In this document: positions 18,117-27,139 of the stretch, one piece after another
Layout of the letters: every line of letters begins with the position of its first letter
Numbering within the stretch: position 1 is the first letter of the stretch
From: Spirochaetia bacterium
Lineage (GTDB): Bacteria > Spirochaetota > Spirochaetia > Treponematales > Treponemataceae
Direction of reading: 5' to 3'
Assembly (NCBI GenBank): GCA_900767955.1
Contig: CAAGBC010000050.1
Span: 11,483 to 75,482 of the forward strand
DNA: 64,000 bases
The notes under the pieces: model-generated
Told to the model about the DNA's origin: nothing
What the model saw: the letters and a program-made list of their open reading frames with translations, nothing else
The model's database searches: none
Program-made: the position numbers and the translations under genes

Positions 18117-19259
18117 CTAATTGTTCAATGATGATAACGGAATTAACTTAGGTTCTGTTGTTGCATTATCTAATTCTAAGTATTGAGTTAATAAATCTTT
18201 TTGCTTAGAAGATAAACGCTGAGGAATCTGAATCATCACTTTTACATATAAATCTCCACGACGGGAAGAATTTGTAAAAGGAACGCCTTCACCTTTTATG
18301 CGCAACAATTTACCATGTGATGTTCCTGATGGAATTGATAAATTGATTTTTTTATTATCCAAAGATGTAATTGTAATATTACATCCTAAAATTGCCTGAG
18401 CAAATGTTATAGGAACTGCACAATACAAATCTTGTCCATCTCTTTCAAAAGTAGGATGATTTTCTACATGCAAAATAACAATCAAATCACCTGCTGGACC
18501 ACCATTTTCGCCTACATCACCTTGATGAGGAATTGCAATTCGTTTGCCATTATCAACACCAGCTGGAATTGTCAAAGTCATTTTTTTGCTTTTTTCTTTT
18601 ACACCAGTTCCTCTACATCCTGAACAAGGTTTATCAACAACTGTACCCATACCGTTACAAGTTGGACAAGTTTGTTGACTTACAAAGAAGCCTATATTTC
18701 TACCAACTTGACCAATACCGTTACAAGTTGGACAAGTTTTTTTGCTAGCACCTTCTGCACAACCTGTTCCATGACATTTATCACAATGTTCATTATGGTT
18801 AAAGTGAATATCTGCTTTAGTTCCAAAAACAGCATCTTTAAAAGATATATTTAAATCATAGCGAAGACTTGCACCTTCTCTAGGGCCCTTTCTTCTTGAT
18901 GAACGACTAGAACCTCCGCCACCAAAGAGATTATCAAAAATATCTCCAAAGCCTCCGCCCATACCTCCAAAAAGATCACTAAAATCATGGAAAGCGTGAG
19001 AGTATTGAGCTCCACCACCACCTTGATTCATTCCATCTAAACCTGCAAAACCATATTGATCGTAAATAGGACGTTTTTTATCATCAGATAAAATTTCGTA
19101 AGCTTCTGTTGCTTCACGGAATTTTTCTTCAGCGACTTTGTCATCTGGATTTCTATCTGGGTGATATTTGATTGCTAATTTTCTATATGCTTTTTTAATT
19201 TCATCAGCGGTAGCATCTTTTGCAATACCTAATACTTCGTAATAATCTCGCTTTGCCAT
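18117..19259 (-). CDS. dnaJ: Chaperone DnaJ
   Basis: Co-chaperone that delivers substrates to DnaK and stimulates its ATPase. From the start at 19259 ([11 protein letters not shown]) it is 380 residues. It has a J-domain with HPD in YHPDRNPDD, a Gly/Phe-rich stretch, four zinc-finger repeats ([33 protein letters not shown]) and the C-terminal substrate domain. An in-frame upstream start at 19325 would add 22 residues running through the dnaK terminator and is rejected. It is the last gene of the grpE-dnaK-dnaJ operon. Confidence 0.97.
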   Translation of the reverse strand: MAKRDYYEVLGIAKDATADEIKKAYRKLAIKYHPDRNPDDKVAEEKFREATEAYEILSDDKKRPIYDQYGFAGLDGMNQGGGGAQYSHAFHDFSDLFGGMGGGFGDIFDNLFGGGGSSRSSRRKGPREGASLRYDLNISFKDAVFGTKADIHFNHNEHCDKCHGTGCAEGASKKTCPTCNGIGQVGRNIGFFVSQQTCPTCNGMGTVVDKPCSGCRGTGVKEKSKKMTLTIPAGVDNGKRIAIPHQGDVGENGGPAGDLIVILHVENHPTFERDGQDLYCAVPITFAQAILGCNITITSLDNKKINLSIPSGTSHGKLLRIKGEGVPFTNSSRRGDLYVKVMIQIPQRLSSKQKDLLTQYLELDNATTEPKLIPLSSLNN

Positions 19260-19291
19260 AATTAATAACCTTTCCTTTGCTACTATACCAT

Positions 19292-19322
19292 AAAAAACAC
19301 CCCCTACGCAATGCGAAGGGGG
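19292..19322 (-). terminator. Hairpin between dnaK and dnaJ (attenuating terminator)
   Basis: On the minus strand a GC-rich stem (CCCCCTTCGC with GCGTAGGGGG, one mismatch, tiny loop) is followed by GTTTTTTA, as in a Rho-independent terminator. It lies between the dnaK stop and the dnaJ start, so it would lower dnaJ expression relative to dnaK. Confidence 0.65.
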
Positions 19323-19348
19323 CATTAAAATACTAGATTTTAGGTCTA

Positions 19349-21289
19349 CTATTTTTCGTCATCATGAACTTCATAATCAACATCTTCTGCAGAACCTTTA
19401 TTAAATCCTGAATTAGAAGTTGAAGAATCAGCTCCATTATTTGCTGAAGCATCAGCAGCATTTGGATCTTGTGCAGATTGCTGTTTATAAACTTCTTCTG
19501 CAATTTTGTAAGAAGCTTGTTTTAATGCTTCTGTTTTTGCTTTGATATCTTCAGTATTTTCTGTTTCAATTGCTTTTTTCAAATCAGCAACAGCATCTTC
19601 GATTTTTTGTTTGTCAGCACCAGAAACTTTATCACCTAAATCTTTTAAGCTCTTTTCTGTTGCATAAATTAAACTGTCAGCTTCATTTTTTGCATCTACA
19701 GCTTCGCGTTTTGCTTTATCTGCTTCTGCATTAGCTTCTGCATCTTTTACCATGCGATTAATTTCGTCTTCTGATAAACCGCTTGAAGATGTAATCTGAA
19801 TGTGTTGTTCTTTTCCAGTTCCTAAATCTTTTGCAGATACATGAACGATACCATTAGCATCAATATCAAATGTAACTTCAATCTGTGGAACACCACGAGG
19901 AGCTGCAGGAATACCAACTAAGTCAAAGTTTCCTAAAGTACGGTTCTGAGCAGCCATTTCGCGTTCACCCTGAAGAACATGGATAGATACAGCAGTTTGT
20001 CCATCAGCAGCAGTAGAGAAAATCTGGCTCTTCTTTGTTGGAATTGTTGTATTTCTTGGGATAAGTTTTGTGAAAACGCCACCCATTGTTTCAATACCAA
20101 GTGAAAGAGGTGTAACATCAAGAAGAAGAACATCTTTAACATCTCCCTGAAGAACTCCACCCTGAATTGCAGCACCTACAGCAACAGCTTCATCTGGGTT
20201 TACTGAACGACTTCCTTCTTTACCAAAAATCTGTTTTACGATTTCCTGAACTTTAGGCATACGAGAAGATCCACCAACAAGAAGAACTTCATCAATTTGA
20301 TCTGCTGTTAAACCTGCATCTTTTAATGCCTGTTCACAAGGAAGTTTTGTTGCTTCAAATAAGTTATCTGTCATTTGTTCAAACTGAGCACGAGTAAGTG
20401 ATTTCTGAAGGTGTTTTGGACCTGTTGCATCAGCTGTAATAAATGGAAGATTAATATCTGTAGTTGTTTGTGCAGAAAGCTGGATTTTTGCATTTTCAGC
20501 AGCTTCACGAAGACGCTGCATAGCCATTGCATCATTTGACAAATCAATACCAGTATCTTTTTTGAACTCATCAATAAGCCAGTTAATGATTGCGCGGTCC
20601 CAGTCATCTCCACCAAGGTGTGTATTTCCGTTTGTTGATTTTACTTCAAAAACACCATCACCTAATTCAAGAATAGAAATATCAAAAGTACCACCACCAA
20701 GGTCGTAAACTGCAATAACTCTATCTTGTTTCTGATCTTTATTAAAACCAAAAGCTAATGATGCAGCTGTTGGTTCGTTGATGATGCGTTTTACATCAAG
20801 ACCTGCAATTTTACCTGCATCTTTAGTAGCCTGGCGCTGTGCATCATTAAAGTAAGCTGGAACTGTGATAACAGCTTCTGTTACTGTTTCTCCAAGGTAA
20901 TCTTCTGCTGTTTTTTTCATTTTCTGAAGAATGAAAGCACTGATTTCCTGTGGACTAAATTCTTTCTTTTCACCATTTTGTTCAATCTGAACACGAACAT
21001 CTTCGCCGTGGTCTAAAACTGTATAAGGAAGTTTTGTTGCTTCACCTTTTAACTCATTAAATCTGTGTCCGATAAGACGTTTTACAGAATATACAGTGTT
21101 TTTTGGGTTAGTAACCATTTGGTTTTTTGCTGGTGAACCTACAATACGATCGCCTTTTGAAGTAAAACCTACGATAGAAGGAGTTGTTCTTCCTCCTTCT
21201 GAATTCTGGATAACAACTGGTTCGCCATTTTCCATAACGGCAACACATGAGTTTGTTGTTCCTAAGTCAATTCCAATAATTTTAGACAT
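19349..21289 (-). CDS. dnaK: Chaperone DnaK (Hsp70)
   Basis: 646-residue Hsp70. [15 protein letters not shown] at the N-terminus, [26 protein letters not shown] and [15 protein letters not shown] mark the ATPase domain. [11 protein letters not shown] begins the peptide-binding domain, and the acidic tail ending [12 protein letters not shown] is the usual GrpE/DnaJ-responsive C-terminus. It lies 35 bases after grpE on the minus strand and is followed by a hairpin and dnaJ. Confidence 0.98.
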   Translation of the reverse strand: MSKIIGIDLGTTNSCVAVMENGEPVVIQNSEGGRTTPSIVGFTSKGDRIVGSPAKNQMVTNPKNTVYSVKRLIGHRFNELKGEATKLPYTVLDHGEDVRVQIEQNGEKKEFSPQEISAFILQKMKKTAEDYLGETVTEAVITVPAYFNDAQRQATKDAGKIAGLDVKRIINEPTAASLAFGFNKDQKQDRVIAVYDLGGGTFDISILELGDGVFEVKSTNGNTHLGGDDWDRAIINWLIDEFKKDTGIDLSNDAMAMQRLREAAENAKIQLSAQTTTDINLPFITADATGPKHLQKSLTRAQFEQMTDNLFEATKLPCEQALKDAGLTADQIDEVLLVGGSSRMPKVQEIVKQIFGKEGSRSVNPDEAVAVGAAIQGGVLQGDVKDVLLLDVTPLSLGIETMGGVFTKLIPRNTTIPTKKSQIFSTAADGQTAVSIHVLQGEREMAAQNRTLGNFDLVGIPAAPRGVPQIEVTFDIDANGIVHVSAKDLGTGKEQHIQITSSSGLSEDEINRMVKDAEANAEADKAKREAVDAKNEADSLIYATEKSLKDLGDKVSGADKQKIEDAVADLKKAIETENTEDIKAKTEALKQASYKIAEEVYKQQSAQDPNAADASANNGADSSTSNSGFNKGSAEDVDYEVHDDEK

Positions 21290-21324
21290 ATTATATTCTC
21301 CAATAAATTATTTTAAAATTCTAA

Positions 21325-21915
21325 TTAGTTTGAACTTGGCATAACTACCATAACTTTTGCATGGCGGATAATTTTTTCTTTTAATTTATAACCTTTTAGA
21401 TATACTTCTTTAATAGTTGGTTCTTTTACATCACCTTCTGAACTTCCGATAGCTTGGTGTTCGTCAGGATTAAATTCATCACCTACTTTTCCATAGCTAA
21501 CTAAGTTGTATTTATCTTCAAGCATTTTTACAAGATTTTTATTAATCATCTTAATGCCTTCAGCCATAGATTTTACATCCTTAGCTGTATCAGCTGCTTC
21601 TAAAGAACGATCAAAATTATCAAGACTTTCTAATAAATCTCCAAGTAAATTTGCATTTGCATAATCAAAAGTTTCTTGTTTTTCTTTTATCATGCGTTTT
21701 CTGTAATTATCAAAGTCAGCAGCACGACGCAATAACTGATCTTTTAATTCAGCATTTTCTTTTTCTAGAATTGAAATTCTTTCTTCAGCAGAAATTTCTG
21801 TTTTTGTAGATTCATTTTCTGTTTCTACAGCATCGTTTTCAGTAGTTTCCTGCTTAATTTCAGAAGTTGTCTGATCTTGTGTCATTTCTTCTTGTGTCTT
21901 TTCAGATTCACTCAT
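21325..21915 (-). CDS. grpE: Nucleotide exchange factor GrpE
   Basis: 196 residues. There is an acidic, low-complexity N-terminus rich in Glu/Thr (about 1-45), a long coiled coil (about 45-85, ENAELKDQLLRRAADFDNYR), then the four-helix bundle and the beta-wing with HQAIGSSEG and YLKGYKLKEKIIRHAKVMV, the GrpE signature. First gene of the heat-shock operon. Its 117-base upstream region holds an AU-rich inverted repeat but no CIRCE element. Confidence 0.96.
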   Translation of the reverse strand: MSESEKTQEEMTQDQTTSEIKQETTENDAVETENESTKTEISAEERISILEKENAELKDQLLRRAADFDNYRKRMIKEKQETFDYANANLLGDLLESLDNFDRSLEAADTAKDVKSMAEGIKMINKNLVKMLEDKYNLVSYGKVGDEFNPDEHQAIGSSEGDVKEPTIKEVYLKGYKLKEKIIRHAKVMVVMPSSN

Positions 21916-21936
21916 GTCTCTTTCCTAAAATATTTT

Positions 21937-21972
21937 AAATAAATACACAACCTTTGACGCTTGTATTTATTT
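21937..21972 (-). promoter_or_regulatory. 11-bp AU-rich inverted repeat in the grpE leader
   Basis: AAATAAATACA (21937-21947) pairs perfectly with TGTATTTATTT (21962-21972) around a 14-base loop, ending 22 bases upstream of the grpE start codon. It could be a heat-shock operator or an AU-rich hairpin in the 5' leader that melts on heating. The HrcA/CIRCE sequence (TTAGCACTC-N9-GAGTGCTAA) is absent. A -35-like TTGACG lies further upstream. Confidence 0.4.
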
Positions 21973-22032
21973 ATCACTTATAAAAATAACAAAATACTTT
22001 ATTATTCGTCAACATAAATATTCAAAATTCTA

Positions 22033-22992
22033 CTATAAATTGTAATATTTATTGAAAAAATCAGGGATAGGCGCATTAATTTTTAATTCTTTTTTGGTAA
22101 TAGGATGAACAAATTCTAAACACTTTGAATGAAGCATAATTCTTTTTTCAGGTATACCTCCATAAAGTTCATCTCCCAAAAGTGGTAATCCTGCACTTGA
22201 TAAATGTACTCTAATTTGATGAGTTCTTCCTGTTTTTAGCTGTGCCTCAATGTAAAATAAATCCATATTTTTGTAATTTGATTTATTTAATATTTTGAAT
22301 TCAGTTTTTGAATATAATCCGCCATTTTTTTCTGGAACAAAGCCCCATTTTGCCGCAGAACTTTTTGGACTAATTCGTCCCATGTAATTTTCTATAAAAA
22401 AGGAATCCTTAATTTGATTTTTTTTATTTGTAACAGCAATTGCATGATATATTTTTTTGACAGAGTGCTCTTCAAACATTTTGTGAATATCATTATTTAC
22501 ACAGCGTTGTTTTGTAAAAAGGATTGCGCCAGAAGTTTCTCTATCTAATCTGTGCATAATTCCAACATAAGGAGGATTTCGCAAAGAAGGATTATTTTTC
22601 CAAATCCAACGAATTACTGCTTGATGTAAATTATCTCGCTTTTGGCCACCAACAATAGTTTCTTCTGTTGGAAATAATGAAGGTTTATTTATTACTATTA
22701 AATATTCATCTTCAAATAATACATCTTTTTGAGTGACTTCGTATTTTATATCATCTGGTTGTTTTTCATAAAAAAATTTATTTTCATCAAAGTTTACAGA
22801 AATCTTGCTTTTTGGAAAAACAATGTACGCCGGTCTTCTGATTTGAGAATTATTTACAAAAACTGAACCTGCAATAATTAAGCGTCGAATTTTTGAATTA
22901 CTGATTTCTTGATTTTTTACGCAATTTGGAAGATTTTCACGAAGAAATTCATCAAGGCGAATTTTATTTTCCACAGAAAAATTATAAATCAT
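22033..22992 (-). CDS. RluA-family 23S rRNA pseudouridine synthase
   Basis: 319 residues. The N-terminal S4-like RNA-binding domain (about 1-75, IRLDEFL and SKIRRLIIAGSVFVN) is followed by the pseudouridine synthase domain with MHRLDRETSG, which contains the catalytic Asp. RTHQIRVHLSSAGLPLLGDELYG is the C-terminal RluA signature. The family isomerises uridines in 23S rRNA (RluC/RluD) or in other RNAs; the target is not decided. It is last in a four-gene operon, six bases after the preceding gene. Confidence 0.92.
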   Translation of the reverse strand: MIYNFSVENKIRLDEFLRENLPNCVKNQEISNSKIRRLIIAGSVFVNNSQIRRPAYIVFPKSKISVNFDENKFFYEKQPDDIKYEVTQKDVLFEDEYLIVINKPSLFPTEETIVGGQKRDNLHQAVIRWIWKNNPSLRNPPYVGIMHRLDRETSGAILFTKQRCVNNDIHKMFEEHSVKKIYHAIAVTNKKNQIKDSFFIENYMGRISPKSSAAKWGFVPEKNGGLYSKTEFKILNKSNYKNMDLFYIEAQLKTGRTHQIRVHLSSAGLPLLGDELYGGIPEKRIMLHSKCLEFVHPITKKELKINAPIPDFFNKYYNL

Positions 22993-22998
22993 ATAAAC

Positions 22999-23994
22999 CT
23001 ATATTATTTTATAATCAGGACCTTCATCTGTAAGATAAATTTTTACATTACAGTTTTCCATACAAACATTATTATTAAAAGAATTTAAATCCATTGCTTC
23101 TGGACTTAATAAATCATCAGGATTATATTTTGTAAAAATTACAGATTCTTCACCTTCACCAACAAGTCTAGAAAATGCACCATTTAATTTTACAATATCA
23201 TTCACTATTGGAATTAATTCCGTTTTGTTTTTTTCTTCAAATTTCATAGACAAAAAAAGCAACTGCATTTTTTCAATTTCTTTGTGGGAACAATCTTCTG
23301 GGACAAAACCTGAAGTATAATCACAGTTGTTTACTTTTTGCCATTCTGCAAAGTCAGCAAAAAATTTAGAAGGTTGAATTTTTAATGCGTGTAATATTGA
23401 TAAAAACCAAGGAACAGCTCTTCCAGCGGAATAAAAAGTTTTACATGCAAAGGCTATATTTCTTGCAAAACGAATTTCTTCAGCAGAAAAAATTCCAGAA
23501 ACTTTAGCAGTTTGGGCTAATTCACTATTTTCTATCTGAGGAAAATCAATGTGATTTGGATATTGTTCAACAGTAAAATCAATTCTGTCTTTAAAAAACT
23601 TAAAGGTATCAACACTTATATCAGCGTAAGTTAAACTTACACCAAAAACAAAACCATTATTATTTAATAAATTGCTTTTTTTTGAATAAAATTTTTTATC
23701 GAATAAATAAGGTCCATTTTGTTTTTGATTTGCTGAAAATGCAAGCTCCAATGAACAATTAATTTTCATTGCTTGATTAATCACATCTAAATCAATAATT
23801 TTAGGATTAATTTTTAATGCGACAAATAGAAATGGAGCTTTTTTTTCAACAGCTTTTAAAAACTGAAGAATTTTTTGCTTATTATCTGCAAAAGAATCAT
23901 CATAAACAGATAATTCTGTAATTCCTTTGGATTCAAAATCAACTAAGGTTGCTTCTATTTCTTCAGTTTTAAAATGATATTCTTTAAGTTTCAC
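22999..23994 (-). CDS. Radical-SAM-barrel-like protein lacking the CxxxCxxC motif, function unknown
   Basis: 331 residues. The opening region has GITELSVYDDSFADNKQKI followed by ALKINPKIIDLDVINQAMKI and SLELAFSAN. These resemble barrel strands 2-4 of B12-type radical SAM proteins (DDNF..n...., then a Glu-rich Gly-Ile-Glu strand). However, no CxxxCxxC precedes them and the protein starts just before this region. The first strand and cluster loop of a radical SAM barrel are therefore absent. Only scattered cysteines occur; NVCMENCNVK near the C-terminus is the closest pair. It sits tightly between asnA and the pseudouridine synthase. The assignment rests on fold resemblance only. Confidence 0.6.
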   Translation of the reverse strand: MKLKEYHFKTEEIEATLVDFESKGITELSVYDDSFADNKQKILQFLKAVEKKAPFLFVALKINPKIIDLDVINQAMKINCSLELAFSANQKQNGPYLFDKKFYSKKSNLLNNNGFVFGVSLTYADISVDTFKFFKDRIDFTVEQYPNHIDFPQIENSELAQTAKVSGIFSAEEIRFARNIAFACKTFYSAGRAVPWFLSILHALKIQPSKFFADFAEWQKVNNCDYTSGFVPEDCSHKEIEKMQLLFLSMKFEEKNKTELIPIVNDIVKLNGAFSRLVGEGEESVIFTKYNPDDLLSPEAMDLNSFNNNVCMENCNVKIYLTDEGPDYKII

Positions 23995-24003
23995 AAAAAT
24001 ATC

Positions 24004-25035
24004 CTATAGTAATTGAATTCCAATTTTTTTGCATTCATCTTTTACTCTATCAGGCCAACTACTTACTTGAGTTTCTCCAATATGAGCTTTTCTTAAAAGA
24101 TACATACAAAGTCTAGACTGACCTATTCCACCACCTAAAGTTTGTGTCAATTCACCTTTAAGCAATCGTGAATGGAATTCAAGATTTTTGCGATTTTCTG
24201 AACCAGTAACTTCCAATTGTTTTGCTAAAGATTGTGGACTTACGCGAATTCCCATTGAAGAAAGTTCAAATGCGGAATTTAATACAGGATTCCAAACGAT
24301 TAAATCTCCATTTAAACCACAATGACCATCACCAGATTCTGTAATCCAATCATCATAGTCAGGAGCTCTTCCGTCGTGAATTGTTCCATCTGGTAATTTG
24401 CCTCCAATTCCAACAATGAATACAGCACCATATTTTTTTGCAATAGCATTTTCACGTTCTTTTGGAGTTAATTTTGGATATTCTCTTAATAAATCATCAG
24501 AATAAATAATTTTAATTTCTTCAGGAAGAATTGGTTTAATTGCAGAATATCTATCGTAAATAAAAAATTCTGTGCGTTTTAGACATCTGTAGATTTTTTT
24601 TACAATATCAAAAAGATAATAAACTGTTCTGTCTTTTTCATCGATTGCTAATTCCCAGTCCCATTGGTCAACATATAAAGAATGAATTGCATCTAAAGTT
24701 TCATCAGGGCGAATCGCATTCATATCTGTATAAATACCAAAACCTGGAGTTAATCCCATTTCAGTTACTTTTAAGCGTTTCCATTTTGCTAAGGATTGAA
24801 CAATTTCCATTTGAACGCCGCCCATATCTCGAACTGCAAATGATACTGGTTTTTCAACACCACTTAAGTCGTCATTAATTCCCATTCCAGAACGAACAAA
24901 TAAAGGTGCTGTAACTCTAGTCAAATTTAATTCTGTAGATAAAGTTAATTGAAAAAAATCTTTGATGGCAACAATTGCATGTTCTGTTTCTTTGGCACCA
25001 AGAATTGATTTATATTTTGTAGGCATTTTAAACAT
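24004..25035 (-). CDS. asnA: Aspartate--ammonia ligase
   Basis: Ammonia-dependent asparagine synthetase related to class II aminoacyl-tRNA synthetases. The 343-residue length is near the family's usual 330. Landmarks are VTAPLFVRSGMGINDDLSG near residue 42, VQSLAKWKR, the GFGIYTDMNAIRPDE motif, DQWDWE, and TLGGGIGQSRLCM with the motif 3 arginine at the C-terminus. It lies 17 bases after apt and nine before the next gene, within one operon. Confidence 0.97.
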   Translation of the reverse strand: MFKMPTKYKSILGAKETEHAIVAIKDFFQLTLSTELNLTRVTAPLFVRSGMGINDDLSGVEKPVSFAVRDMGGVQMEIVQSLAKWKRLKVTEMGLTPGFGIYTDMNAIRPDETLDAIHSLYVDQWDWELAIDEKDRTVYYLFDIVKKIYRCLKRTEFFIYDRYSAIKPILPEEIKIIYSDDLLREYPKLTPKERENAIAKKYGAVFIVGIGGKLPDGTIHDGRAPDYDDWITESGDGHCGLNGDLIVWNPVLNSAFELSSMGIRVSPQSLAKQLEVTGSENRKNLEFHSRLLKGELTQTLGGGIGQSRLCMYLLRKAHIGETQVSSWPDRVKDECKKIGIQLL

Positions 25036-25052
25036 ATTAAACTCCCATTTTT

Positions 25053-25586
25053 TTATTCACTATCGTAATTAATTAATGTTGTAATATTTAAAGGTGCTAG
25101 ATTTTTTTCGTAATTTAAGAAAGGTAAACCAATAACACCTAGGATATCAGTTACCTTTGCGCCTCCTTGTTCAATAAGATTCTTTGCAGCAGATAGAGTT
25201 CCTCCTGTTGCAATTAAATCATCAACAACTAAGTAATTTTTTCCAGCGATTATATCTTCTTTATGAACTTCGATTTCTGCAGTTCCATATTCTAATGAAT
25301 ATTTGCAACTGTATGTTTTTCCAGGTAATTTTCCTTTTTTTCTAATTAAAACAAGTGGCAAACCTAATTTTTCTGCTAAAGGAGCAGCAAACAAAAAGCC
25401 ACGAGATTCAATTCCTGCTATTCCATCAATATTTTTTTCTTTGCAAAGTTCCACCATTTTATCAATGCAATACTTAAAAACAGGTGGATTAGTAAAAATA
25501 CTAGTTACATCATAAAACATAATTCCTGGTTTTGGAAAATCAGGAACACGGCGAATAGATTTATCAAGAATTTCTAGGTCTATCAT
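25053..25586 (-). CDS. apt: Adenine phosphoribosyltransferase
   Basis: Salvages adenine to AMP using PRPP. 177 residues with IAGIESRGFLFAAPLA, the RKKGKLPGKT loop and the PRPP-binding motif VVDDLIATGGT. The start at 25586 gives MIDLEILDKSIRRVPDFPKPGI, the usual N-terminus of the family. It is the first gene of the apt-asnA-(radical-SAM-like)-rluA operon and is preceded by the terminator of the desulfoferrodoxin gene. Confidence 0.96.
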   Translation of the reverse strand: MIDLEILDKSIRRVPDFPKPGIMFYDVTSIFTNPPVFKYCIDKMVELCKEKNIDGIAGIESRGFLFAAPLAEKLGLPLVLIRKKGKLPGKTYSCKYSLEYGTAEIEVHKEDIIAGKNYLVVDDLIATGGTLSAAKNLIEQGGAKVTDILGVIGLPFLNYEKNLAPLNITTLINYDSE

Positions 25587-25632
25587 AATGCTACAATTTT
25601 AATATTATTTGTTGATATTTACAATAGAAAAC

Positions 25633-25680
25633 AAAAAAAATAAGGAACCGAAAAGCATTTGAACGCATATCGATTCCTTA
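25633..25680 (-). terminator. Rho-independent terminator after desulfoferrodoxin
   Basis: On the minus strand TAAGGAATCGA pairs with TCGGTTCCTTA (one internal G-U/mismatch) and is followed by eight U residues (25633-25640). It separates the desulfoferrodoxin gene from apt. Confidence 0.75.
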
Positions 25681-25710
25681 AAAAAAACTAATTTAATTTA
25701 TGAAAAGTTA

Positions 25711-26091
25711 TTATAATTCTTTTTTCCACAAACCGTGTAAATTACAATATTCATAAACAGCAACAGGTTTTTCTTCACCAATGTAAAAAACAGCTTCTGG
25801 TTTATCTGTTGAAGACAAATTCACACGCTGGATTCCTTTGCTTGTTACAAGACAAATCCACTGAATATAATGTTCTTCTGTCATAGGATGAGCAACTGAA
25901 CCAACTTGAACTGTTACTTTAGAACCTTCTACAGCTACAACAGGAACATGTTTTTCTGTTGCAGCATCTGTTGTATTTGGAACTAATTCAGTCATTTCTT
26001 CTCCACAACAAATAACTGAAACACCAGAATCTACTATTTTTTCAATAATATTTCCACAGTGATTACATCGATAAAATTTTACTTCTTTCAT
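25711..26091 (-). CDS. dfx: Desulfoferrodoxin (two-iron superoxide reductase)
   Basis: Reduces superoxide to hydrogen peroxide without producing oxygen, typical of anaerobes and microaerophiles. 126 residues. The N-terminal rubredoxin-like centre I has Cys9, Cys12, Cys28 and Cys29 (FYRCNHCG and VICCGEEM). Centre II has the EKHVP motif (Glu47, Lys48, His49), His69 and His74 in SVAHPMTEEHYI, and Cys116 and His119 in EYCNLHGLW. All iron ligands are intact, unlike the one-iron neelaredoxin of T. pallidum. It is monocistronic, with its own terminator. GGAG precedes the ATG. Confidence 0.97.
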   Translation of the reverse strand: MKEVKFYRCNHCGNIIEKIVDSGVSVICCGEEMTELVPNTTDAATEKHVPVVAVEGSKVTVQVGSVAHPMTEEHYIQWICLVTSKGIQRVNLSSTDKPEAVFYIGEEKPVAVYEYCNLHGLWKKEL

Positions 26092-26116
26092 TTTTACTCC
26101 AATTTTGGCCTTTTAC

Positions 26117-26144
26117 GCTGTTTTGCAACAAAATGAAAAACAGC
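26117..26144. repeat. 8-bp inverted repeat in the leader of desulfoferrodoxin
   Basis: GCTGTTTT (26117-26124) pairs with AAAACAGC (26137-26144) around a 12-base loop, 26 bases upstream of the dfx start. It could be a regulatory hairpin or operator. There is no U-run on either strand that would make it a clear terminator. The rest of the 178-base gap to 26269 holds the promoter for the plus-strand gene. Confidence 0.3.
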
Positions 26145-26234
26145 AGGTGATAAAAAATTTGCAACGCAAACTTTGAAATTATTTTCTCTATACTTAATAT
26201 ATAACAAAATATTAAAAACGAAAAGTAAAATTAA

Positions 26235-26263
26235 TTGACATCAAGTTTTTCATCGTGTAAGTT
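26235..26263 (+). promoter_or_regulatory. Promoter for the 26270 esterase, predicting a leaderless mRNA
   Basis: TTGACA (26235-26240) and TAAGTT (26258-26263) are separated by 17 bases. The ATG at 26270 begins seven bases after the -10 box, so the transcript would start at or next to the start codon. No Shine-Dalgarno sequence is present. Confidence 0.5.
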
Positions 26264-26269
26264 TTTGAT

Positions 26270-27139
26270 ATGAAGAAAAATCTAACAACATTATTTTTAT
26301 TTTTAACTATTGCCTTTAGTTCCTTTTGTGAAAGTGGAATTCCTATTCATATTTGGAAAGAAATTCCTTCTATGAAAAATCAATATTCAGTTATGTATAT
26401 GCATTCACCAAAGGAAACTTCAACAAAAAGGCCAGCTGTAATAGTTTGTCCAGGTGGAAGTTATCATCATTTAGGGATTTACAATGAAGGATATAAATCA
26501 GCTAAATGGTTTTCAGAAAATGGTTTTGTTGCTTTTAATTTAAGATATAGAACTGCAGAAGCAGGATATCACTACCCTGCAATGTTACAAGATATTCAAA
26601 GAGCAATTCAAATTGTAAGAGAAAATGCAGAAGAATTTAATATAGATGCTTCAAAAGTTGGAATTATTGGATATTCAGCTGGAGGTCATTTAGTAACAAT
26701 GGCTGGAGCTTTTCATAAATCCCACGATGAATTAAAAAATCTTGGCATAAATCATTCTGTAAGTTTAAGACCTGATTTTGTTGTTCCTGTGTATCCAGTA
26801 GTTTCTATGAATGATGAATTAGCACACAGATGGTCACGAAAAAGTTTATTAGGCAAAAATCAATCACAAGAACGCAAAAATGAATTTTCGATGGAATTAC
26901 AAATTCCTAATGATATGCCACCAACTTATGTTGTTGTTTGCAAAGATGATAATGTTGTTGATTACAGAAACAGTTTAGCATTATATGATGCACTTCAAGA
27001 AAAACAGATAAAATCAGAACTTGCTTTATATGAATGGGGAAAACACGGCTTTGGAATGTTAGATAATGAATTTATGAAAACATTCCGTTGGAATGAGCCA
27101 CTAAAACAGTGGCTCATTGAAATTGGAATTATTAAATAA
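26270..27139 (+). CDS. Secreted alpha/beta-hydrolase (acetyl-esterase / BD-FAE type)
   Basis: 289 residues with a signal peptide (MKKNLTTLFLFLTIAFSSFC). The hydrolase fold shows VCPGGSYHHLGIYNEG (oxyanion region), GYSAGGH (nucleophile Ser136), CKDDNVVDY (acid Asp) and GKHGFGML (catalytic His). Relatives deacetylate or deferuloylate plant polysaccharides. This would suit a gut or rumen spirochaete, but the substrate is not proven. It overlaps the convergent lon gene by eight bases. Confidence 0.85.
   Translation: MKKNLTTLFLFLTIAFSSFCESGIPIHIWKEIPSMKNQYSVMYMHSPKETSTKRPAVIVCPGGSYHHLGIYNEGYKSAKWFSENGFVAFNLRYRTAEAGYHYPAMLQDIQRAIQIVRENAEEFNIDASKVGIIGYSAGGHLVTMAGAFHKSHDELKNLGINHSVSLRPDFVVPVYPVVSMNDELAHRWSRKSLLGKNQSQERKNEFSMELQIPNDMPPTYVVVCKDDNVVDYRNSLALYDALQEKQIKSELALYEWGKHGFGMLDNEFMKTFRWNEPLKQWLIEIGIIK

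Noticed and set aside
19260..19325. 22-residue N-terminal extension of DnaJ
   Set aside because: It runs through the terminator hairpin after dna[12 protein letters not shown] is the canonical DnaJ start.
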